Shown piece after piece: positions 1 through 8,395 of a DNA stretch of 64,000 nucleotides; the stretch's first letter is position 1, and the number at the start of each line of letters is the position of its first letter. Made by a program: the position numbers and the translations under genes. The notes beneath the pieces are model-generated. The model had not been told where the DNA came from, made no database searches, and saw only the letters and a list, made by a program, of their open reading frames with translations. Source of the stretch: Priestia iocasae (GTDB taxonomy: Bacteria > Bacillota > Bacilli > Bacillales > Bacillaceae_H); contig NZ_JAFBFC010000002.1 in the NCBI RefSeq assembly GCF_016909075.1, positions 534,428 through 598,427 of the forward strand. The letters run 5' to 3'.

Positions 1-12
1 CATTAGGTTAAG

Positions 13-62
13 ATGCTCATCATTAGAAAGAAATCATTTGTTGAAATCCTTTAATGATGAGC
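13..62. other. imperfect hairpin, possible terminator
   Basis: Complementary arms GCTCATCATTA and TAATGATGAGC flank a loop of about 25 nt. There is no convincing T-run on either side, so this may be the end of a gene lying left of the window or simply a structured spacer. I see no gene in positions 1-194. Confidence 0.35.
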
Positions 63-194
63 TTCAATGAACGACTTTTGCTTTTTCATTTGGCTATTTT
101 CATAACAATTATTGTGATTTAACAAGCAGTGAGAAGTGTTGATTGCTTAAGAAACAGACCTAAAAAAGCAGCCTTCTACAAAGCATTTATTTAT

Positions 195-761
195 TTATTT
201 TGTCTTTTTCTTGCGATAAAGTAAGAACACGACAATAAAGATAAATCCTAACACTAAGGTAGTCACTGTTCCATACTTTGTAATAAGCGTCATCGCTTCA
301 TCTCCAAAATACATGACTACTAAAGCGACTAGGAAAAAGCGCGCGCCTCGTCCAATTAAGGAACCGATAATAAAAGAGGGTACATTCATCTTCACTGCAC
401 CACTTAACACTGTAAAAACTTTATACGGAATTGGCGTAAATCCTGCAAAGATAATGGCACCAGCTCCATACTTTTCATACATCATCTCCGCTTTATGAAT
501 AATGTGAGGAGATGCAAATTTTTCTATAAGGGGCCGACCAATTTTTTGTCCTAAGAAATAGCCCAAAATACCTCCAAGCACAGATGCAATTGTTGCATAA
601 AGTGCATAAAGCAAAGCGTTAGAAGGGTTGACAATACTCATTGGAATTAATAATGCATCAGGCGGAATGACAAAAAAGGAAGATTCCGTAAAGGAAACAA
701 CAATTAGTCCCCATACGCCCCAATCCTTAAAAAAATCTATTAACTGCTCCATCATTTTCAT
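195..761 (-). CDS. DedA/VTT-domain membrane protein
   Basis: A 188-residue integral membrane protein of the DedA (SNARE-associated, VTT) superfamily, close to the YqaA type. It shows the family hallmarks: an acidic residue and double proline in ESSFFVIPPD (about residues 26-35) and the re-entrant segment GFTPIPYKVF (about 108-117), with roughly five hydrophobic segments and a basic C-terminal tail. Family members are linked to membrane-potential maintenance and undecaprenyl-phosphate or phospholipid scrambling in other bacteria; the substrate here is unknown. It is monocistronic and read leftward. Confidence 0.8.
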   Translation of the reverse strand: MKMMEQLIDFFKDWGVWGLIVVSFTESSFFVIPPDALLIPMSIVNPSNALLYALYATIASVLGGILGYFLGQKIGRPLIEKFASPHIIHKAEMMYEKYGAGAIIFAGFTPIPYKVFTVLSGAVKMNVPSFIIGSLIGRGARFFLVALVVMYFGDEAMTLITKYGTVTTLVLGFIFIVVFLLYRKKKTK

Positions 762-919
762 CTCTCCATATGTAAAATAAAAGTACTATCATTATAAAAG
801 ACGCACTTTCTTTTGTAAAAGATTGTCCTATTTAGCATATGAATGATTCTCTTTTTCATGAATGCTTTTTGAGAGAAAGTTCAAAGTTATTCTCTCTTTT
901 GAAGCAAATAAGAAAGCAG

Positions 920-965
920 GCCGCGACCAAACAAGTAAAAACACCCATTTGACACAGCCTGCTAC
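920..965 (-). terminator. terminator of the tcy-like operon
   Basis: Read leftward, AGCAGGC pairs with GCCTGCT around a loop of about 30 nt and is followed by TTTCTT. It lies just beyond the stop of the ATPase gene. The left arm contains AGGCTGTGTCAAATGGG, which recurs at a second terminator near 47760. Confidence 0.6.
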
Positions 966-1011
966 ATGCTTTGTTCTATTTTTAAGCACTGATAGGACAG
1001 AACATATCCTC

Positions 1012-1746
1012 TTACTGAATTTTATTTAAAAAGCGACGTGTACGTTCTTCTTTTGGTGCGTCAAAGATTTGCTCGGGTACTCCTCTTTCAACAATAACGC
1101 CTCCATCCATAAAGATGACTTCATCTGCCACTTCTTTAGCGAATCGCATTTCATGCGTAACAACAACCATTGTCATGCCTTCTTGCGCTAAGTCTTTCAT
1201 TGTTTTTAATACTTCTCCTACTAATTCAGGATCAAGTGCTGACGTTGGTTCGTCAAATAGCATGACTTTAGGCTCCATTGCCATGGCACGAGCAATACCA
1301 ACACGCTGTTGTTGACCACCAGAAAGCTGGAATGGATAGTCATCTACTTTATCTCCCAATCCTACTTTCTTTAACAAACTCTCTGCTTTGGCACGCGCTT
1401 CACTTTTACTCATTCCTTTTACCATGACAGGCCCTTCCATTACATTCTCTAGCGCTGTCATATGCGGAAATAAATTATAGCTTTGAAACACCATACCAGT
1501 TAATCGGCGGAAAGACGTCACATTTTTCTTCGTTACACGCTCATTAAAATCTAGCGATTGTCCGTCAATTTCTACACGACCGCTTGTTGGTGTTTCTAAC
1601 ACATTTAAGCAACGTAAAAACGTGGTTTTCCCCGAACCAGATGGGCCAATAACAACAACCACTTTTCCTTTTTCAATTTCTAAATCCATACCCTTTAATA
1701 CTTGCAATTGATCAAACGATTTATGCAAGTTATTAATTTTAATCAT
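1012..1746 (-). CDS. polar amino-acid ABC transporter ATPase (TcyC-like)
   Basis: A 244-residue ATP-binding subunit of a polar amino-acid importer. Walker A is GPSGSGKTT (residues 34-42), the signature is LSGGQQQR, and Walker B runs into [11 protein letters not shown]. An H-loop His occurs in VVVTHEM. It is the last gene of a three-gene operon, 15 bp after the permease. Operon order (binding protein, permease, ATPase) and subunit lengths match B. subtilis tcyABC (L-cystine uptake). That substrate is inferred from similarity of the binding protein; glutamine or another polar amino acid cannot be excluded. Confidence 0.85.
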   Translation of the reverse strand: MIKINNLHKSFDQLQVLKGMDLEIEKGKVVVVIGPSGSGKTTFLRCLNVLETPTSGRVEIDGQSLDFNERVTKKNVTSFRRLTGMVFQSYNLFPHMTALENVMEGPVMVKGMSKSEARAKAESLLKKVGLGDKVDDYPFQLSGGQQQRVGIARAMAMEPKVMLFDEPTSALDPELVGEVLKTMKDLAQEGMTMVVVTHEMRFAKEVADEVIFMDGGVIVERGVPEQIFDAPKEERTRRFLNKIQ

Positions 1747-1761
1747 GCTTTCTCACACCTT

Positions 1762-2472
1762 CTATTTTGCTATGTGTCGATCTAATCGCGCTTCTACTCT
1801 GCCTTGAATCACAGAAAGAACAAAGCACATAATCCAATATAGTAACGCTGCTTGACTATATAAAAGAAGAAACTCATAGTTCGTTGCAGCGATCTCTTGA
1901 GCCTTTCGAAACATCTCTGTTACTAAAATCAGCGAAGCAAGTGATGTATCCTTCACAAGGCTAATAAATGAGTTCGATAAAGGTGGAATTGATACACGTG
2001 CTGCCTGTGGTAAAATGACTCGTTTTAACGCCTTTGGATAAGTCATTCCAATCGAATACGCGGCTTCCCACTGACCTTTTGGAATGGATGAGATTGCTGC
2101 ACGAATAATTTCTGATGCATAAGCTCCTACACTTAATGAAAATCCAATGACTGCTGATGGAAACGGATCAAGTGTGACACCAATGTTAGGCAATCCATAG
2201 AAAATGATAAAGAGTTGTACAAGTAATGGTGTACCACGAATAATTGATACGTACACCCTTGCAATGATATTAAAAATCTTAATAGAAGATAAGCGACCAA
2301 GAGCAGTTAAGACGGCAAGAATCATCCCAATCGTAAATGAAATGAGCGTTAAAGGAATCGTATATGTAAGAGCACCCTCTACCATTGGATAGAGGGAACT
2401 CTTAGCAATATTAACGAGTCGCTCTAAGCGCTCAGGGTCTTGAAAAATGTTATTTAGGAGATACATCTTCAC
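1762..2472 (-). CDS. polar amino-acid ABC transporter permease (TcyB-like)
   Basis: A 236-residue HisM/GlnP-type permease. The EAA-like cytoplasmic loop that docks the ATPase is visible ([17 protein letters not shown] followed by [12 protein letters not shown]). About five membrane spans are predicted by eye. Its start overlaps the end of the binding-protein gene by 23 bp, which implies translational coupling. The first Met or the Met two codons later (MYLLNN) could be the true start. Confidence 0.85.
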   Translation of the reverse strand: MKMYLLNNIFQDPERLERLVNIAKSSLYPMVEGALTYTIPLTLISFTIGMILAVLTALGRLSSIKIFNIIARVYVSIIRGTPLLVQLFIIFYGLPNIGVTLDPFPSAVIGFSLSVGAYASEIIRAAISSIPKGQWEAAYSIGMTYPKALKRVILPQAARVSIPPLSNSFISLVKDTSLASLILVTEMFRKAQEIAATNYEFLLLYSQAALLYWIMCFVLSVIQGRVEARLDRHIAK

Positions 2473-3274
2473 CGAACCACTTATCTGAAATTTCTTTGTA
2501 AGTTCCGTCTTCTTGCATCTCTTTTAACGCTTTATTTACTTCTTCTACTAACTTGCCGCTATCTTTTCTAAACATTAAACCACTTTCAGCTGCATCTTCT
2601 GCTTCATCCACTACTTTTACAGGTGCATTTGGACGTTGTTTTGTATAATCAAGAAAAGATAATTTATCATTAATTGTACCATCTACACGTTTAGATGTAA
2701 TAAGTTCCATCGCTTGGTTAAAGCCTTCTACACCTGTTAGTTCAGCTCCGTAAGACTTCGCTAAGTCACCGTAGTTACTTGTTAACGATTGAGCTGCCTT
2801 TTTACCTTTTAAGTCTTCAAATGTTTTAATTTCTTCATTATCCTTTGCAACAACTAAGACTGCTGCTGATGCGATGTATGGATCAGAGAAATCATATTTT
2901 TCTTCACGATCAGGACGAATCCCTACTTGATTGGCAATCATGTCAAAACGTTTTGCATCAAGACCAGCAAACATGCCGTCCCATTGTGTTTCCATAAATT
3001 CTACTTCTACACCAAGACGCTTTCCTACTTCTTGTGCAACTTCCACATCAAAACCAGTTAATTTTCCGCTGTCATCGTGGAATGTAAATGGAGGATATGT
3101 ACCTTCAGTACCAACCTTTAGGACACCCTCTTCTTTTACCTTTGCGTATAAATCTTGTTCTGCACTTTCTTTGTTAGACTCATTACTTCCATTTGATGAG
3201 TCACTTGTGCCACAAGCTGCTAATACAAAACCAAATGTCAATAAGATTGACATTAACATTACTATTTTTTTCAC
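2450..3274 (-). CDS. amino-acid ABC transporter substrate-binding lipoprotein (TcyA-like)
   Basis: A 274-residue extracellular binding protein. The lipobox LAAC (Cys at about residue 21) predicts lipid anchoring on the outer face of the membrane, followed by a Ser/Asn-rich linker. The SBP type-3 core is clear: [23 protein letters not shown] and [14 protein letters not shown], where the Arg and Asp residues contact the amino-acid head group in the family. Resemblance to B. subtilis TcyA suggests cystine. A strong SigA-type promoter precedes it; no S-box or T-box leader was seen. Confidence 0.85.
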   Translation of the reverse strand: MKKIVMLMSILLTFGFVLAACGTSDSSNGSNESNKESAEQDLYAKVKEEGVLKVGTEGTYPPFTFHDDSGKLTGFDVEVAQEVGKRLGVEVEFMETQWDGMFAGLDAKRFDMIANQVGIRPDREEKYDFSDPYIASAAVLVVAKDNEEIKTFEDLKGKKAAQSLTSNYGDLAKSYGAELTGVEGFNQAMELITSKRVDGTINDKLSFLDYTKQRPNAPVKVVDEAEDAAESGLMFRKDSGKLVEEVNKALKEMQEDGTYKEISDKWFGEDVSPK

Positions 3275-3322
3275 TTCTAAACCCCCAGTATTCTTATAGG
3301 AATTAAATTTTTATCAACATGA

Positions 3323-3351
3323 ATATTAATGGACATTTCTTTAAAAGTCAA
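3323..3351 (-). promoter_or_regulatory. SigA-type promoter of the tcy-like operon
   Basis: Read leftward: -35 TTGACT (3346-3351), 17-bp spacer, -10 TAATAT (3323-3328), about 50 bp before the start codon of the binding-protein gene. Confidence 0.65.
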
Positions 3352-3409
3352 TGTAAATGCTTTGCCAATTATTCTTTAATATTCCCCTGTTTTAAAAGAT
3401 TATTTTCTC

Positions 3410-3802
3410 TTAAAAAGAAATGGCTTGCGCACCAAGGAAAAATAAGAGGAAGAAACCGATGGAACCGATGAAAGATAAACCAATATAAATACTTAATGCT
3501 TTATAGCTTTGTCGTTGCAGTAACATCATTGCTTCAACACTAAACGTTGAAAATGTCGTAAACGCCCCAAAAAAGCCAATCGCAATGGTTAAAAAGAGTG
3601 AGTCACTATATGCTGTTGTAGGAGGCATGGCATTATAATAATAGCCATAGAAAGCCCCTAACCCTGCCGATCCTAAAATATTCACCACTAACATAGCCAA
3701 CGGAAAAGGAGGGTTTGAATATTTTTTCATCATAAAAAGTCCTAAAAGATAACGTAAGATAGCCCCCAGTGAACCTCCTATCATGATATAAAAAGAATTC
3801 AA
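3410..3802 (-). CDS. crcB: CrcB/Fluc fluoride channel subunit
   Basis: A 130-residue four-span protein of the CrcB (Fluc) family, which exports fluoride as a dual-topology dimer. Family signatures visible: GGSLGAILRY at the N-terminus, VNILGS in span 2 and GFFGAFTTFSTFSVE in span 3, containing the Phe pair and Thr/Ser of the fluoride path. The TTG start overlaps the TGA stop of the upstream crcB by 4 nt (TTGA), with AGAGGGAG as ribosome-binding site. It forms a tandem pair with the gene at 3799-4197, presumably giving a heterodimer with fixed opposite topologies. Confidence 0.9.
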   Translation of the reverse strand: MNSFYIMIGGSLGAILRYLLGLFMMKKYSNPPFPLAMLVVNILGSAGLGAFYGYYYNAMPPTTAYSDSLFLTIAIGFFGAFTTFSTFSVEAMMLLQRQSYKALSIYIGLSFIGSIGFFLLFFLGAQAISF

Positions 3803-4197
3803 TGACTCATCTCCCTCTTATATACCTTCCATAGTTTCACGCCGAATAAATACCCTACTAACGCACTTAGGATTCCTCCAAACATGGAAACAAAGACATA
3901 ACTAACAGAAACTAAAAAATGATAAGCCAACGCTAATGCTACTGTATCAGAAGCCAATGTGGAAAACGTCGTAAATGCACCGCATAATCCAACACCAAGC
4001 CCTAGTTTTACCCACTCTTTTGGAGCCTTACAGCTAAACCATGCCGTTAAGAACCCTAACAAAAAGCTCCCTAAAATATTCTCAATAAGTGTTCCGATTG
4101 GATACGAAATATGTAACAATAACATGTTGAGCTTAAAGCGTAACGTAGCTCCTACAGAAGCTCCCACCGCTATAGCAAGTATATTTATAATTTTCAT
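3799..4197 (-). CDS. crcB: CrcB/Fluc fluoride channel subunit
   Basis: The upstream member of the tandem crcB pair (132 residues, four spans). It has the matching signatures GASVGATLRF, ENILGSFLLG and GLCGAFTTFSTLASD. Paralogous crcB pairs in Firmicutes generally encode the two oppositely oriented halves of one heterodimeric channel. The gene is divergent from the ECF sigma-factor operon across a 120-bp spacer. No fluoride riboswitch consensus was recognised in that spacer. Confidence 0.9.
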   Translation of the reverse strand: MKIINILAIAVGASVGATLRFKLNMLLLHISYPIGTLIENILGSFLLGFLTAWFSCKAPKEWVKLGLGVGLCGAFTTFSTLASDTVALALAYHFLVSVSYVFVSMFGGILSALVGYLFGVKLWKVYKREMSH

Positions 4198-4263
4198 CTA
4201 CAATCGCTCCATCTCATCACATGCTCTTTTTTAATCATTTGAACTTTTTTTTAAAAAAAGAAA

Positions 4264-4287
4264 ACCTACTTATAGAATACGTCGTCA
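4264..4287 (+). promoter_or_regulatory. possible ECF-type autoregulatory promoter
   Basis: An AAC triplet (4264-4266) and a CGTC (4284-4287) separated by 17 bp lie upstream of the ECF sigma gene, the arrangement ECF sigma factors recognise. The -35 is short (AAAAC) and the spacing slightly long, so this is tentative. Confidence 0.3.
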
Positions 4288-4317
4288 ATTAAATAGACAT
4301 GCAAAGGAGGTTCACCA

Positions 4318-4851
4318 TTGAAAGAGTTTGTTGCTGAAGCGCTTCAAGTAACAGATGAGGAAACTGTACTCAATGAAATTATGACGTTATACGGACAAGA
4401 CATTTTACAGCTTGTTTATTCTTACGTTAAAAACCATGCTGTTGCTGAAGATTTAACGCAAGAGATCTTTGTGAAATGCTATCGATCTCTTCACACATAT
4501 GAACAAAAAGCGTCATTGCGAACGTGGCTATGGCGAATTGCAATTAATCACTGTAAAGACTATCTGCGCAGCTGGCATTACCGGAAAATGCAGCTCACGG
4601 AAATGAGTTTCTTTTCTTCTAAATCAACAACCAATACCCCTGAAGAAGAAGTCATTCGACACGATGAAGATGCGCAATTAAGCGAAGCTGTTTTAAAGTT
4701 ACCGGTGAAATATCGAGAAATGATTTATCTTTTTTATTTTGAAGAGTACTCCATTAAAGAAATAGAGAACATTACACACGTGAAGCAAGGAACCATTAAA
4801 ACAAGATTACGGCGAGCGAAAGAGCTCCTAAAACATCAATTAGGGGAGTGA
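4318..4851 (+). CDS. ECF-family RNA polymerase sigma factor
   Basis: A 177-residue group IV sigma factor with TTG start behind AAAGGAGG. Region 2 covers about residues 30-95 (the core-binding stretch AEDLTQEIFVKCY is typical). Region 4 has the helix-turn-helix EEYSIKEIENITHVKQGTIK with the following RLRRAKELL (about 115-175). No anti-sigma factor of the usual membrane type follows; a PadR regulator (4-bp gap) and a SEDS-like membrane protein make up the rest of the operon. The signal it answers to is unknown, though the membrane partner suggests the cell envelope. Confidence 0.88.
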   Translation: MKEFVAEALQVTDEETVLNEIMTLYGQDILQLVYSYVKNHAVAEDLTQEIFVKCYRSLHTYEQKASLRTWLWRIAINHCKDYLRSWHYRKMQLTEMSFFSSKSTTNTPEEEVIRHDEDAQLSEAVLKLPVKYREMIYLFYFEEYSIKEIENITHVKQGTIKTRLRRAKELLKHQLGE

Positions 4852-4855
4852 GAAG

Positions 4856-5260
4856 ATGGAAAATCGCTTAAAGAACTTAAAGTCAGCAATGAAGAAACAG
4901 TCATTTCAGCAGTTACAGTTCACCCATAAGCACCGTCAACGTGTATTGAACGATATTAAAAAGCATGGTCAAACAGACGAAGAGGTACTACTCGCTGTTC
5001 TTCAACTACTTACACATAAAAAGACAGGATTTGAATTAACCAATCACCTTCGTAGCCGCGGTATTCATCGCTTTGAAGAAGAACAAGGATTTTTATATAC
5101 CCTTCTTCACGGATTAGAACAAAAACAATACGTAAAAGCAGCGTGGGATGACTCGCAAACAAAATATTATGTCCTTAATGACAAGGGGCGCAAAGTGTTA
5201 CAAAAAGCCGAAGCCAAAAGCCCAACATTTTTATTAAAAGAGTTACTACAGGGAGGATAA
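4856..5260 (+). CDS. PadR-family winged-helix regulator
   Basis: A 134-residue protein. Residues about 40-120 form a PadR-type winged helix: LLAVLQLLTHKKTGFELTNHL, then the recognition helix EEQGFLYTLLHGLEQKQYVKA and the beta wing TKYYVLNDKGRKVLQ. The N-terminal 35 residues are basic and lack an obvious domain, and the PadR C-terminal dimerisation helix is short. It sits between the sigma gene and the SEDS-like gene with spacings of only 4-5 bp, so it is co-transcribed and may modulate the operon. Confidence 0.8.
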   Translation: MENRLKNLKSAMKKQSFQQLQFTHKHRQRVLNDIKKHGQTDEEVLLAVLQLLTHKKTGFELTNHLRSRGIHRFEEEQGFLYTLLHGLEQKQYVKAAWDDSQTKYYVLNDKGRKVLQKAEAKSPTFLLKELLQGG

Positions 5261-5265
5261 AGACA

Positions 5266-6561
5266 TTGAGAACGAAAAAAGAGTTCCTTGAAAAAGTCAC
5301 CACCTATATTCGCTCAAAAGAAGCAAAGGATTTTGTCTCTATTGAATTAAAGCATCATATCGATCAATCTCGTCAACAATGGATTGAGAAAGGACTAACA
5401 GAGGTGCAAGCGGAACAAAAAGCCATTGAACAAATGGGAGATCCTGAAAAGCTAGGGATCAAAATGAACAAGCTACATCGTCCAAAGATAGACTGGATGC
5501 TACTTCTATTGTTTACCGGGGCATTAGGGTTAGGGTTTTTACCTCTATTGATTCCTGAGTATACAGGGGTTGAAGGATTAGTTGACTCTAGAATTGTCAG
5601 TATTGGTTTAGCGATTATCGTTGCAATAGGGCTTATGCTTATCGATTATCGTAAGCTTTCTAAGTCTGGATGGCTTGCTTATATAGCTGGATGCTTAGTA
5701 TTAATTCTCCCTTTAATCTTCCCATCGTTTGGAATAATGAGTAATGGAAAGATTTATATTGCATTAGGAAATTTGATTCTAACTGCCTTTATCGCTCTTC
5801 CCTTTTTTCTTGTTGCATGGGCACGCTTTTTTGAAAAAGCGTCAATGCCTCTTTATCTGTTGGGAGGGTTATTTATCTTACCAGGGTTTCTATTTTTACA
5901 AGTACCCGATTTAGCAACGTTTGGCATTTACACGGGTATGGTTGGATTTATGTTTTTATTTAGCTCTTACAGTCGTAAAAGTAAGGTATATACAATCAGT
6001 CTTGCTGCTCTGACTTTGGTAGGGTATATTGGATTCATTTTAATTGGAATCTCAAAGTCATCTATCAAACCTTATCAGCTTGAACGATTACTGGGCTTTA
6101 TAAACCCTTCAAAGTATTCAGATACTAGTGGCTATATGTATGTCGTTGCAAAAAAATATTTATCAGAAGCTGGATGGGTGGGACAACCTATTTCTTCTGA
6201 AGGCCTACAGCTCCCTTCTGCTCATACGGAATTTGTTTTTGTCACACTGACGTACGCATTTGGTTGGATATTCGCATTGTTTCTATTTCTCTTTTTGCTT
6301 TTATTTATTATTCGTATGGTCATGATGATGATGCAAGTTCAGGATTCATTTGGGAAGTTACTACTTATTGGAGGCATTACACTTTATGGGATTCCTTTTA
6401 TGATTAACATTTTGATGTCGCTTGGATTTTTCCCAATCATCGGTGTGTCTCTTCCATTTATGAGCCACGGAAATACAGGCATACTCGTTAACACCGCCAT
6501 CATCGGACTCGCACTAAGTGTATATCGACGTAAAAACCTTATTCGACATGCCACTACCTAA
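5266..6561 (+). CDS. SEDS-like (FtsW/RodA/SpoVE family) membrane protein with HAAS-type N-terminus
   Basis: A 431-residue protein, TTG start behind GGGAGG. Residues 1-70 form a soluble helical domain of the HAAS/permease-prefix kind (EFLEKVTTYI, QAEQKAIEQMGDPEKLG). About ten membrane spans follow. The C-terminal half matches SEDS glycosyltransferases: LPSAHTEFVF aligns with the family's LPEAHTDFIF, and SLPFMSHGNTGILVN aligns with the LPFISYGGSS segment. The Asp of HTDF, reported as essential in RodA/FtsW, is Glu here, so polymerase activity is uncertain. It may be an envelope sensor or a specialised polymerase governed by the co-transcribed sigma factor. Confidence 0.75.
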   Translation: MRTKKEFLEKVTTYIRSKEAKDFVSIELKHHIDQSRQQWIEKGLTEVQAEQKAIEQMGDPEKLGIKMNKLHRPKIDWMLLLLFTGALGLGFLPLLIPEYTGVEGLVDSRIVSIGLAIIVAIGLMLIDYRKLSKSGWLAYIAGCLVLILPLIFPSFGIMSNGKIYIALGNLILTAFIALPFFLVAWARFFEKASMPLYLLGGLFILPGFLFLQVPDLATFGIYTGMVGFMFLFSSYSRKSKVYTISLAALTLVGYIGFILIGISKSSIKPYQLERLLGFINPSKYSDTSGYMYVVAKKYLSEAGWVGQPISSEGLQLPSAHTEFVFVTLTYAFGWIFALFLFLFLLLFIIRMVMMMMQVQDSFGKLLLIGGITLYGIPFMINILMSLGFFPIIGVSLPFMSHGNTGILVNTAIIGLALSVYRRKNLIRHATT

Positions 6562-6595
6562 AATAACCCCAAGCGACTTGCTTGGGGTTATTTTA
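6559..6595. terminator. bidirectional terminator
   Basis: A near-perfect hairpin, AAAATAACCCCAAGC / GCTTGGGGTTATTTT, between the convergent SEDS-like gene and the secreted-protein gene. It gives a T-run on both strands and contains the stop codon of the leftward gene. Confidence 0.85.
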
Positions 6596-7439
6596 ATTGC
6601 TTATACAACGATTCACCATCAACTATCCATCGACTATTTAAGCTGTCTCTTCTTACAATAAAGCGAATTGTTTTTTGTTTAATGCCCTTTGTTTTCGTAT
6701 GAATCTTTACTTTTATTGGCATTTCAACGAAAACGAGTTCATTTGCTTCTTCAAATTTTTCTAACTGATTTTTATTAGGTAAAAAAGCATCGATGTTTTT
6801 TATGACTTTATGAAGCTTTTTTTCGTATTTAGATGGTGTAGACACAGCTAGCTTTACTAGCGTCACATCTTCTTGGTTAATAGCTACATTCAGCAGCTGT
6901 ATCATTTGATAGGGAGTTGCCATATTGGCATATTCTTCAATTTCCCCAGCTGCTTTTAAGACCATAAATTGATGAGCACGGTCTGTATGACGTGATTTAT
7001 GAGTCGTACTTCCAGGAAAGTGAATACAAAAGTGACCTGGAAAATTATTTTCAAGCGCTCCTGCTCCATGCGGCATTCCATGCATCGATCCTGCAATCAT
7101 TTGATCACCAACAATTAAAATCGCAGCTCGTCTTTTCCAACTCCACTCTCCGTTATAAACCTTCTTCATAATCTTCGTATCTTTTTTCGTTAACGGCTGT
7201 ACATCTGCGTGTTGACTCCCTGCTCGTCGTTGAACGTTAAATGCCAGACCTGTTTCCATATCAATAACCGTGAATATCTTTTTATTTGGAATGACTTCTT
7301 TTGCATCTTCCCATGACAACATCTGCAGTTCAAAACTAATGGGGCTATGGTGTTCCACTTCATCTGCCATCACTTGTTGATTTCCTATAAATAAAAAAAG
7401 CAAGCTACATCCCATTATGTACTGAATACGCTTCATCAT
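6588..7439 (-). CDS. secreted protein of unknown function with GHFCIHF motif
   Basis: A 283-residue protein with a signal peptide (residues 1-25, cleavage after VMA). The core resembles uncharacterised Firmicutes secreted domains: VIDMETGLAFNVQRRAGSQHADVQPL, then SMHGMPHGAG and NNFPGHFCIHFPGS with a downstream DRAHQ. The clustered His and single Cys look catalytic and recall, but do not match, the HGxxxx-SHGCxR site of YkuD L,D-transpeptidases. The C-terminal third lacks recognisable features. It is monocistronic. I do not know its function; a cell-wall role is a guess. Confidence 0.6.
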   Translation of the reverse strand: MMKRIQYIMGCSLLFLFIGNQQVMADEVEHHSPISFELQMLSWEDAKEVIPNKKIFTVIDMETGLAFNVQRRAGSQHADVQPLTKKDTKIMKKVYNGEWSWKRRAAILIVGDQMIAGSMHGMPHGAGALENNFPGHFCIHFPGSTTHKSRHTDRAHQFMVLKAAGEIEEYANMATPYQMIQLLNVAINQEDVTLVKLAVSTPSKYEKKLHKVIKNIDAFLPNKNQLEKFEEANELVFVEMPIKVKIHTKTKGIKQKTIRFIVRRDSLNSRWIVDGESLYKQLK

Positions 7440-7577
7440 CTCGACTCCTGTTTTTTTCTTATTTTTAGAAAAAATAAGTCTTTACATAAGCATTAAAATT
7501 TGGAAATGAAAACAGTTAGTAGGTTAGAGTGTGAACAAAAAGGGTAATAGTGAAAGTGACATAGAGGAGGAGATAAA

Positions 7578-8345
7578 ATGAAGAAATTTTCATCGCTGGT
7601 TATCATCGTCTGTCTTCTCGCAGTCGGCATTTATTTTTGGAATCATCCTTACCAAATATCAGCACTTGGACTGTTTACAAAATATGCCTTAGATGAAGTA
7701 GAACCATCAAAAAAAGAAGTACGAATGGTCGCAGTGGGTGACTCTCTGTCCTTTGGAGTAGGAGATGAAGGAGACCACGGTTATGTAGGAGACACGAAGC
7801 GGTTTTATGAAGAGAAATGTGATTGTAACACCGTTTTAAAAAACTACGGCGTTCCAAATGCAACAAGTCATCATTTGTTGAAACGATTAAAGGAAGAAAA
7901 TATTCAACGTTCCATTACGCAAGCAAACATTGTGTTCGTCAACATTGGAACAAATGATTTTATCAAAAGCAGCGATAACATGACAGACCCTCACTCTAAA
8001 GAGGTGAACAAAGGAAAGGAACAATACAGCAATAACTTACAACATGTTATTTCCGAGATTAGAAAGCAAAACAAAGCTGTCCCAATTTATTTTATTGGTC
8101 TGTACGACCCTTATATTGAGCAAGATCGTAAGCATTTATCTTCATTTATTCATGAATGGAATACACTTGTCCAGCAGAGCGCATCCAGTGATCAAAACGT
8201 TCATTATGTAAAAACAGAAGATTTATTTGAGAATAAAGATAAGCAGCGCTACTTTTCTGACTCTCTGCACCCAAATGAGCGTGGATACAACTTAATTGCT
8301 GAACGAATTGTATCCACCATAAAAGATGTTCGTTCTTCATCATAA
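7578..8345 (+). CDS. GDSL/SGNH hydrolase (YpmR-like)
   Basis: A 255-residue protein with an N-terminal membrane anchor or signal (about residues 5-22) and an extracytoplasmic SGNH esterase fold. Block I is VAVGDSLSFGVG (nucleophile Ser), block III is VNIGTNDF, and block V is DSLHPNERGYNL carrying the catalytic Asp-His pair. It resembles the B. subtilis lipase/acylhydrolase YpmR. RBS GAGGAG. Natural substrate unknown; an ester of lipid or wall polymer is likely from the family. Confidence 0.8.
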   Translation: MKKFSSLVIIVCLLAVGIYFWNHPYQISALGLFTKYALDEVEPSKKEVRMVAVGDSLSFGVGDEGDHGYVGDTKRFYEEKCDCNTVLKNYGVPNATSHHLLKRLKEENIQRSITQANIVFVNIGTNDFIKSSDNMTDPHSKEVNKGKEQYSNNLQHVISEIRKQNKAVPIYFIGLYDPYIEQDRKHLSSFIHEWNTLVQQSASSDQNVHYVKTEDLFENKDKQRYFSDSLHPNERGYNLIAERIVSTIKDVRSSS

Positions 8346-8395
8346 TGTTGCGGGCTTTGTTAAATAGCGTATTGTTTGCTTTTTTCAAAGCCCCT

